Source: JAHJGG01 sp041658785
GTDB taxonomy: Bacteria > Patescibacteriota > Patescibacteriia > Magasanikbacterales > UBA922
NCBI GenBank assembly: GCA_041658785.1
Contig: JBAZZL010000005.1
Span: forward strand, 1 to 54,818
Length of the DNA: 54,818 nucleotides
Direction of reading: 5' to 3'
Each line of letters starts with the position of its first letter. The stretch's first letter is position 1. Of the stretch, positions 50,158-54,818 are shown one piece after another. A model generated the notes under the pieces. The model did not search any database. It was given only the letters and a program-made list of their open reading frames with translations, and had not been told where the DNA came from. The position numbers and the translations under genes are program-made.

Positions 50158-50219
50158 ATCCCGATTTTGCTATGGCGCAAAATCGAGGATCCTCGATTCC
50201 GTCGAAACGGAATCGGGAT
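50158..50219 (+). promoter_or_regulatory. Switch-like double hairpin before gvpA
   Basis: Hairpin A is CGATTTTG 50162-50169 / CAAAATCG 50178-50185. Hairpin B is CGATTCCGT 50194-50202 / ACGGAATCG 50207-50215 with a CGAA loop. Alternatively ATCCCGATT (50158-50166) pairs with AATCGGGAT (50211-50219), which uses strands of both A and B. It ends 14 bases before the gvpA ATG. Confidence 0.5.
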
Positions 50220-50233
50220 AAAAGAATAAACAT

Positions 50234-50440
50234 ATGGCCGTAGAAAAATCAATGTCATCCTCCAGTTTAGTGGAGGTTATTGACAGAATTCTTGATAAGG
50301 GCGTTGTGGTTGACGCTTGGGTCAGACTATCATTGGTCGGCATTGAATTGCTGGCTATTGAAGCCCGAGTAGTTGTCGCTTCAGTTGAGACCTGGTTGAA
50401 GTACGCGGAAGCAGTCGGTTTGACTGCCAGCGCCGCCTAA
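50234..50440 (+). CDS. gvpA: Gas vesicle major structural protein GvpA
   Basis: The 68-residue shell protein that forms the ribs of gas vesicles. The sequence is nearly the textbook GvpA: an SSSSL start, VIDRILDKG, DAWVRLSLVGIELLAIEARV, then ASVETWLKYAEAVGLT. It is strikingly similar to cyanobacterial and proteobacterial GvpA, with conservative changes only. It is the first structural gene of the cluster and is followed by a small hairpin (50459-50482) that could protect or limit the transcript. A second GvpA/J-type gene is not in the window. Confidence 0.97.
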   Translation: MAVEKSMSSSSLVEVIDRILDKGVVVDAWVRLSLVGIELLAIEARVVVASVETWLKYAEAVGLTASAA

Positions 50441-50458
50441 TTGGGGCAAGTTGGTAGG

Positions 50459-50482
50459 TGCCCTTTCTATCTTAAAGAGGCA
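50459..50482 (+). other. Stem-loop after gvpA
   Basis: TGCCCTTT pairs with AAAGAGGCA (one bulged A) around CTATCTT, 19 bases after the gvpA stop. Without a T-run it is more likely an RNA-stability element than a terminator. Confidence 0.4.
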
Positions 50483-50551
50483 TTTAGTACATCCTTCTTT
50501 GTTCCGCTTAGCGGGATTGAGATAAAAAGCGTACCTATCCAACATTTTAAT

Positions 50552-51070
50552 ATGAAGAATAATTTAAAAAATTTAGCCGAGGAGATTATTGTTTCGTATG
50601 ACGCGCGAGTAAGATTAGTTGGAGAGATTGTGGAAGACACCCATAAGACGTTGGATGAATTTAAGGAAAAAAGGCAAGAGATGAGCGATGATCTTCGGGA
50701 AGTTTTAGCAAAGTCCGAGTCGCTTCGCAAGAAAGATTTTAGCGCGATGATGCAGGATATTTTACTGACCCAGCAGAAAAGAGAAGAAAATGTGAAAAAA
50801 ATGCTGGCCGATTTCAGAGAGGAAGAGAGTCGAGTGGCAGAACGATTAAGAGAGTTGCTTAAAAAGGGTGCGGAGCTCCGCTTGGCAGATTTCAAAAAAA
50901 CTTTAGTCCATATACGGCAGGATCAGGCATCAAGAGAAACAAATACCGGAGAGCAAGTGAAAGCCGAGCTTGCGACTATGCAGGACGAAGTATATAAGAT
51001 GCTTGAGGCATTTAAAAAGGAAAGGGAAGCGGCGGCGGCAGAATGGAATAAAGTTAGAAGAATTTCATAA
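50552..51070 (+). CDS. Gas-vesicle-cluster coiled-coil repeat protein 1
   Basis: A 172-residue, almost fully helical charged protein. It has two imperfect repeats of the form F-x-E-x4-M-x-x-D-L-R-E-x-L-x-K-S-E-x-x-R-x-x-D-F (cores DDLREVLAKSESLRKKDF about 46-63 and ERLRELLKKGAELRLADF about 97-114). The end motif is EAFKKEREAAAAEWNKVR. The same motifs occur in the protein at 51546, so the two are paralogs. By position and repeat structure it may coat the gas vesicle like GvpC, but the repeat is about 50 residues, not 33. Start 50552 is chosen; an open frame extends back to 50441 without family-like sequence. Confidence 0.72.
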   Translation: MKNNLKNLAEEIIVSYDARVRLVGEIVEDTHKTLDEFKEKRQEMSDDLREVLAKSESLRKKDFSAMMQDILLTQQKREENVKKMLADFREEESRVAERLRELLKKGAELRLADFKKTLVHIRQDQASRETNTGEQVKAELATMQDEVYKMLEAFKKEREAAAAEWNKVRRIS

Positions 51071-51074
51071 ATAA

Positions 51075-51123
51075 ATCCCGCGCCTTTCAGCGGGGTTGAA
51101 TACCATACTGAAAGGTGTGGGAT
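51075..51123 (+). promoter_or_regulatory. 16-bp intercistronic stem-loop
   Basis: ATCCCGCGCCTTTCAG (51075-51090) and CTGAAAGGTGTGGGAT (51108-51123) pair over all 16 positions, two of them G-U. The right arm holds the AAAGG that lies nearest the start at 51130, so it may mask translation or mark a processing site. No T-run follows. Confidence 0.6.
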
Positions 51124-51129
51124 AAATAT

Positions 51130-51477
51130 ATGGCAAAAAAACGAAAAAAAATAATCTCAAGCAACGCCAAGACCCTTACCTGCGCTTTTTGCAAGGGCAA
51201 AGGCAAGGATCCGTTTGAGATTCCATCAAAGCTTTCCGATTGCCAAGTTTGTATTGGCCGAGGCACGGTGCAAGTGGTTGAACCGGTGGAAACCTGTCCT
51301 TACTGCAAAGGCACGGGCATCTTCTTTCATCATCGGGTGCCTTGTAGCGTGTGCGGTGGAAGGGGATCAGTTACAAAAATTAAAGGAGAAAAAAGATGCG
51401 CAAAATGCGGGGGTGATGGCAAGGATCCGGACTCGGGTCTTCCCTGTTCAAGTTGTTATGGGTTGGGGGCGATATAA
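51130..51477 (+). CDS. Zinc protein with six DnaJ-type CxxCxGxG motifs
   Basis: A 115-residue protein made almost only of DnaJ-type zinc-centre motifs: CAFCKGKG, CQVCIGRG, CPYCKGTG, CSVCGGRG, CAKCGGDG and CSSCYGLG. DnaJ has four such motifs between a J domain and a substrate-binding domain; neither is present here. It probably binds three or so zinc ions and unfolded polypeptide. Inside a gas vesicle cluster a role as holdase for the hydrophobic GvpA is a fair guess. The ATG at 51130 follows an intercistronic hairpin. A four-motif relative is at 53697. Confidence 0.82.
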   Translation: MAKKRKKIISSNAKTLTCAFCKGKGKDPFEIPSKLSDCQVCIGRGTVQVVEPVETCPYCKGTGIFFHHRVPCSVCGGRGSVTKIKGEKRCAKCGGDGKDPDSGLPCSSCYGLGAI

Positions 51478-51545
51478 AAATGCAAAGGTCGAGAAAAATA
51501 AAATAAGAGGTCGAATTATTTATTAATTAATTAACTTAAAAACAT

Positions 51546-52118
51546 ATGGCATGGGCACAAGAAATGAAAAGTTTAGTAAGCGATATTAAAACCTCCACGA
51601 GAGGCCGCTTACAATTCGTTAAAAATAATCAACAAGATACAGCCGATCTCCTCTCGCGGTTTGATAAGGAACTGAAGGATATGGCGCAGGATTTGAAGAA
51701 CTTTCTTGACAAAAGCGAAAAGGACAGAATGTCTGACTTTCATAAGATGATGGAGGATATTCATGCAAGAATAAGGGCCATTCAGGCAAGAGTTAAAGAT
51801 TTGGCTAAAGATACTCATGGTCTTATGGCGCAATTTAAAAAAGAACTTAAAGAGATGGCTGCCGATCTAAAAGATTTTCTCGCGAAAAGCGAGCAAAGCC
51901 GGATGGCTGACTTCAAAGCCACCATGAAGGATATTCAATCCAGAGTAGAGGGTATTCAAAAGCATGTAGCGGATTTATTAGGCGATTACGCCGAGGAACG
52001 AAAAGAAGCGCACGCGAATTGGGGAGTATTAAGAAAGGGAGAAAGAGCAATTGCGGAAGCGAAAGTTGAAGAACCAGAAAAAGTAGTAAGAAAAGCAAAA
52101 AAGCATAAAGCCAAATAA
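51546..52118 (+). CDS. Gas-vesicle-cluster coiled-coil repeat protein 2
   Basis: A 190-residue helical protein with a clear 58-residue tandem repeat. Residues 35-88 and 93-145 share L-x-x-F-x-K-E-L-K-x-M-A-x-D-L-K-x-F-L-x-K-S-E, then R-M-x-D-F and D-I-x-x-R-x-x-x-I-Q. The end contains DYAEERKEAHANWGVLR, like the end of protein 1, followed by a basic tail (RKAKKHKAK). No Pfam-type domain was recognised. It is a candidate shell-binding or shape-setting protein; the basic tail could contact acidic surfaces. It ends 2 bases before gvpN. Confidence 0.75.
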   Translation: MAWAQEMKSLVSDIKTSTRGRLQFVKNNQQDTADLLSRFDKELKDMAQDLKNFLDKSEKDRMSDFHKMMEDIHARIRAIQARVKDLAKDTHGLMAQFKKELKEMAADLKDFLAKSEQSRMADFKATMKDIQSRVEGIQKHVADLLGDYAEERKEAHANWGVLRKGERAIAEAKVEEPEKVVRKAKKHKAK

Positions 52119-52120
52119 TT

Positions 52121-53056
52121 ATGCCTTATTTATCACAAGATGAAGAACAAGCAATTATTGAGCCGCGACCAGTGGCTGGATTTGTGGAAACGCCGTATAT
52201 TAAGGATCTTGCCCGGCGAGCGCTGAATTATATTAAGGCGGGTTTCCCAGTGCATTTACGAGGAGCTTCAGGAACAGGCAAGACCACCTTGGCTTTGCAT
52301 TTGGCGCAAAAGATCGGCCGTCCGGCCGTGCTGATTCACGGCGATGAGGAATACTCCACCTCTGACCTTATTGGCGGAGAACACGGATATCGATACCGGA
52401 GATTGAGGGACAATTTTATTGCCAGCGTCCTTAAAGTAGAGGAAGATTTCTCTAAACACTGGATGGATAATCGCCTCACCATTGCGGTAAAGAATGGTTT
52501 TACCTTGATTTACGACGAGTTCACCCGTTCTCGGCCGGAAGCAAACAACACTCTGCTTTCTATTCTGCAAGAAGGGGTAATGGATTTGCCTTTAGCCAGA
52601 CAAGGGAGTGAATCTTACTATCTTAAGGCTCATCCGCAATTCGTCGCCATTTTTACCTCAAATCCCGAAGAATACGCCGGGACAAATAAAGCTCAAGACG
52701 CGTTGCGCGATAGAATGGTAACTATGGATTTAAGGCACTTTGACAAAAATACGGAAATTGCCATTACGCAAGCAAAATCCGGGCTAGAGCGAAAAGATGC
52801 CGAGAAAATCGTCAATATTGTAAGAGCGCTTCGCGATTCCGGAGAATATGAATTTGCGCCTACTGTTCGCGGTTCAATAATGTTGGCCAAAGCCCTCCAA
52901 ACTAATGGAGGAACCGTGTCAGCTTCCAGCCGCATGTTTCGTCAATTAGCCCAAGATATATTGGCCTCGGAAACAACACGGTTAGGCTCGCAAGAGCACC
53001 ATAATAAGGTGAAAAAGATAGTTGGGGAGCTCATTACTAAATATTGCGCTAAATAA
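52121..53056 (+). CDS. gvpN: Gas vesicle AAA+ ATPase GvpN
   Basis: A MoxR-type AAA+ ATPase needed for full-size gas vesicles in known systems. The 311-residue protein has Walker A GASGTGKT (48-55), Walker B LIYDE (129-133) continuing as FTRSRPEANNTLLSILQEG, and the sensor region FVAIFTSNPEEYAG. These blocks, including HGDEEYSTSDLIGGEHGY, are typical of GvpN. It lies between a coiled-coil gene and a small coiled-coil gene with gaps of 2-3 bases, so it is part of one operon. Confidence 0.95.
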   Translation: MPYLSQDEEQAIIEPRPVAGFVETPYIKDLARRALNYIKAGFPVHLRGASGTGKTTLALHLAQKIGRPAVLIHGDEEYSTSDLIGGEHGYRYRRLRDNFIASVLKVEEDFSKHWMDNRLTIAVKNGFTLIYDEFTRSRPEANNTLLSILQEGVMDLPLARQGSESYYLKAHPQFVAIFTSNPEEYAGTNKAQDALRDRMVTMDLRHFDKNTEIAITQAKSGLERKDAEKIVNIVRALRDSGEYEFAPTVRGSIMLAKALQTNGGTVSASSRMFRQLAQDILASETTRLGSQEHHNKVKKIVGELITKYCAK

Positions 53057-53059
53057 TTA

Positions 53060-53386
53060 ATGATGCACAAATCTATGGAAAAAATAGCTGCTAATCTCTC
53101 GGGAGTTCATGACTTAAAAAGCGTGGGTTCAACCGGGAGAAGATCTATTCCCCCATCAGCCAAGTCGGCTTTTTTAGACCTGTATATGCGTCAAAATGAA
53201 AGAGACAGGCTTGAGAAAGAGAACATAAGATTGCAAAAAAGAGGGAAGCAGATCAATAAAAATTTAACCGTAATTAATACGGGAATGAATAAACTTCTTA
53301 AAATTGCCACTGCGGGAAGCAAGGGATTGAGTAAGATCGGGGAGGCCTATTCAAAATCAGGTAACCACACAGTGTTAGAATATTAG
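53060..53386 (+). CDS. Small coiled-coil protein of the gas vesicle cluster
   Basis: A 108-residue protein. After a flexible N-terminus, the block AFLDLYMRQNERDRLEKENI followed by RLQKRGKQINKNL forms a coiled coil. I associate the pattern DLYM-x-x-x-E-x-x-R-L-x-K-E with small proteins of unknown role next to gvpN in other bacterial clusters. Starts at either of two adjacent ATGs (53060 or 53063). Confidence 0.65.
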   Translation: MMHKSMEKIAANLSGVHDLKSVGSTGRRSIPPSAKSAFLDLYMRQNERDRLEKENIRLQKRGKQINKNLTVINTGMNKLLKIATAGSKGLSKIGEAYSKSGNHTVLEY

Positions 53387-53387
53387 T

Positions 53388-53690
53388 ATGTCTGGCACCG
53401 AACTTAAGGTATTGGAAATCATTTGGGATTGGGGCGGAGAGGCCTCAATTGATACGATTGCGCGCGAAGCGCATATCAGCACCGAATATGCCCGGCTTAT
53501 TTGTAACAATCTCGGCCGGCATGATTATATTGATTTTTCGCATTCAAAGTTATGTATTCTTCGAGGAAAGGGCAAACTTGAGGCAGCCAAAAGAAAAGTC
53601 AATAAACCCAGCAAGATTGTGGTTCCCAACAAAATGCCAAAATTTGGGCTTGGGAAAGACCGAGACGGGAGATTTATTTTAGAGTATTAA
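53388..53690 (+). CDS. Winged-helix protein of the gas vesicle cluster
   Basis: A 100-residue protein with a winged-helix fold at the start (TELKVLEIIWDWGGEASIDT, then YARLICNNLGRHDYIDF) and a basic tail. It starts one base after the upstream stop. It may regulate the operon or act as a protein-interaction module. A second gene with a similar start, MSSTAAQVKSVILKHQGRAS, begins at 54721. Confidence 0.75.
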   Translation: MSGTELKVLEIIWDWGGEASIDTIAREAHISTEYARLICNNLGRHDYIDFSHSKLCILRGKGKLEAAKRKVNKPSKIVVPNKMPKFGLGKDRDGRFILEY

Positions 53691-53696
53691 CGAAAA

Positions 53697-54176
53697 ATGA
53701 AAAAGATTATCAAAAGCAGTAAATTACAATGCGCTTTTTGCCAAGGTAGAGGCATACAGCCGGGAGCTGGGTCTCTGTCTTGTATTGTTTGCAGGGGCAG
53801 CGGTCGAGTCAGGGCGCGGCAACCATATAGTTTATGTAAGGAATGTGGGGGCAGAGGCAAGAAAGAAAGCGCCACTCTTTATTGTTTGCCGTGTCATGGC
53901 AAAGGTTTTGTTGAAGAAAGCAGACAGCCGTTGGTAGCCGACCCCCCAATAGTTCCAAAGACAGGAGGGAAAAAAAGAAAAAGAAGAAAGGGTGAGATTA
54001 GGAAAAGAAAGCTCATCAAGAAATCAAAAAAAAAGATAACGAGCAAAAAACTAATCACGCCTCTGCCAAAGGTGGATTCCTCGAAAAGGGAAAAAATAAT
54101 AGAAACAAAAACAGTGGTAAAGAAAGAAAGAAAATCTTTCTTCAAAAAGCTTTTAGGCGCTATTAAAATTTTATGA
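53697..54176 (+). CDS. Zinc protein with four DnaJ-type motifs and a basic tail
   Basis: A 159-residue protein. The N-terminal half has four CxxCxGxG motifs (CAFCQGRG, CIVCRGSG, CKECGGRG, CLPCHGKG), the full DnaJ zinc centre without J domain. The C-terminal half is very Lys/Arg-rich, ending KKERKSFFKKLLGAIKIL, an amphipathic helix that could bind membranes or shells. Its TGA overlaps the next ATG (ATGA at 54173-54176), so it is translationally coupled to the GvpH-like gene, itself a chaperone-type protein. Confidence 0.82.
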   Translation: MKKIIKSSKLQCAFCQGRGIQPGAGSLSCIVCRGSGRVRARQPYSLCKECGGRGKKESATLYCLPCHGKGFVEESRQPLVADPPIVPKTGGKKRKRRKGEIRKRKLIKKSKKKITSKKLITPLPKVDSSKREKIIETKTVVKKERKSFFKKLLGAIKIL

Positions 54177-54709
54177 AAAAAAAAGAACAAAAAAAAGAAT
54201 CCGGAAAAGATGAAGTATCGTTTGATGATATTCCTTTTGTCGGCGGTTTGCTTAAAGGACTGGGAAAATTTATTGATTTAGCGGAACGGGCTGAGGAAGT
54301 CGGCGGTGAATTGAAAAGAAGCGGCCAGATTAAAGGACTTGGCGGACGTAAAGATGTTCGCGGTGTCTATGGTTTTACTGTTCGGACATGTTTGGGACAA
54401 AAAACAAAAGTTGAACCATTTGGAAATATTAAAAAAACCAAAGCAGGTCCGAAGGTATCAGAGACCAGAGAACCAATCGTTGATGTGTTTGATGAAAAAG
54501 ATCATGTTTTAATCATTGCCGAACTTCCGGGAATTGATGAAAAAAGTATTAAGTTAGATCTTAGAAAAGACATTCTTTTGCTTGAGGCGGAGAGCAAGGA
54601 TAGAAAATATGCCAAAGAAATTTTGCTTCCGGCCAAAGTTGATTTTGAATCTCGGGAAATGAATTTCAAAAATGGGATATTGGAGGTGAAATTTAAGAAA
54701 GCCCCTTAA
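54173..54709 (+). CDS. gvpH: GvpH-like Hsp20-family protein
   Basis: A 178-residue protein. The N-terminal region (DDIPFVGGLLKGLGKFIDLA, then VRGVYGFTVRTCLG and KVEPFGN) and the C-terminal Hsp20/alpha-crystallin domain (about 98-178, EPIVDVFDEKDHVLIIAELP to NGILEVKF) together match archaeal and bacterial GvpH. In haloarchaea GvpH is a chaperone-like accessory that binds GvpA and affects shell stiffness. The unusual N-terminal block separates it from plain Hsp20. Coupled to the zinc protein gene upstream. Confidence 0.9.
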   Translation: MKKKEQKKESGKDEVSFDDIPFVGGLLKGLGKFIDLAERAEEVGGELKRSGQIKGLGGRKDVRGVYGFTVRTCLGQKTKVEPFGNIKKTKAGPKVSETREPIVDVFDEKDHVLIIAELPGIDEKSIKLDLRKDILLLEAESKDRKYAKEILLPAKVDFESREMNFKNGILEVKFKKAP

Positions 54710-54720
54710 AGACGACTGCT

Positions 54721-54818
54721 ATGTCTAGCACCGCGGCACAAGTGAAAAGTGTAATTTTGAAACACCAGGGCCGCGCTTCTAAACAGCAAATAGCGCGGGA
54801 GTTAAATTTGGGTTTAGA
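54721..54818 (+). CDS. Second winged-helix protein, partial at right edge
   Basis: The window ends 32 codons in. The start MSSTAAQVKSVILKHQGRAS and the helix KQQIARELNLGL look like the first helices of a winged-helix domain, similar in plan to the gene at 53388. It shows that the gas vesicle cluster continues beyond the window. Confidence 0.5.
   Translation, partial: MSSTAAQVKSVILKHQGRASKQQIARELNLGL

Noticed and set aside
51215..51526. 103-codon frame overlapping the six-motif zinc protein
   Set aside because: The zinc protein frame has six ordered CxxCxGxG motifs; this is its shadow.

Overview
The window looks like a chromosomal segment of a small-genome, uncultured bacterium of the Candidate Phyla Radiation (Patescibacteria). 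Nothing in it is a formal phylogenetic marker test. The call rests on compact gene order, short or absent Shine-Dalgarno sites, CPR-style small families (tandem LOG proteins, translin-like protein, TM2-like and DUF302/SHOCT proteins, a MurE-like ligase without the usual DNPR motif, GxxExxY and four-helix-bundle proteins) and the very large number of palindromic repeats between genes. TGA acts as a stop codon. Housekeeping genes are ordinary: metG, ligA, gatC-gatA, lgt, rdgB, rpmA, ftsW-murG, a murE-like ligase, an ftsB-like gene, and five tRNAs (Ser-GGA, Ser-UGA, Val-CAC, Lys-UUU, Gly-CCC).

Layout. 1-5.3 kb: end of an rsmI-like gene, metG, a GxxExxY gene enclosed by inverted arms, ligA and a multi-branched palindromic element. 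5.3-12.2 kb: a Tat-signal protein, gatC/gatA separated by a 32-bp perfect hairpin, a second arm-enclosed GxxExxY gene, a double LOG-domain protein, lgt, a broken NYN gene and tRNA-Ser. 12.3-16.3 kb: a defence-like island with a PD-(D/E)XK nuclease gene tail-to-tail with a LexA-DNA methyltransferase fusion and, divergent to that, a gene broken by one in-frame stop. 16.4-28.5 kb: membrane and small proteins, rdgB, YibE/F, methyltransferases, a thioredoxin-DsbD fusion and an M50-like protease. 28.6-36.3 kb: rpmA, ftsW-murG, a REP/RAYT transposase unit, HD and hypothetical genes, and a purine nucleoside phosphorylase with its own strong promoter. 36.4-49 kb: a P-type ATPase, a giant two-propeller surface protein, a translin-like gene, an arm-enclosed four-helix-bundle gene, the murE-like gene, a PH-domain protein, an ftsB-like gene and a parvulin isomerase. 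49.2-54.8 kb: an XRE regulator and then a gas vesicle gene cluster that runs off the right edge.

Three things stand out. First, 12945..15428 encodes an intact LexA (winged helix, Ala-Gly cleavage site, Ser/Lys dyad) in one reading frame with an N6-adenine-type methyltransferase. Next to a nuclease gene, this suggests a restriction-modification system tied directly to the SOS signal. Second, the gas vesicle cluster has gvpA, gvpN and a GvpH-like Hsp20 protein. It also has two paralogous repeat coiled-coil proteins, two J-domain-free DnaJ-type zinc proteins and two winged-helix proteins. Its leader carries a dinucleotide repeat, a terminator and a switch-like hairpin. Third, gene junctions are repeatedly filled by hairpins with long inverted arms, and three such arm pairs enclose small ORFs (two GxxExxY, one S23/four-helix-bundle). 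This resembles the intervening sequences of 23S rRNA, but here they sit between protein genes. Related palindromes also sit in frame inside ligA, gatA, metG, the P-type ATPase and the end of lgt.
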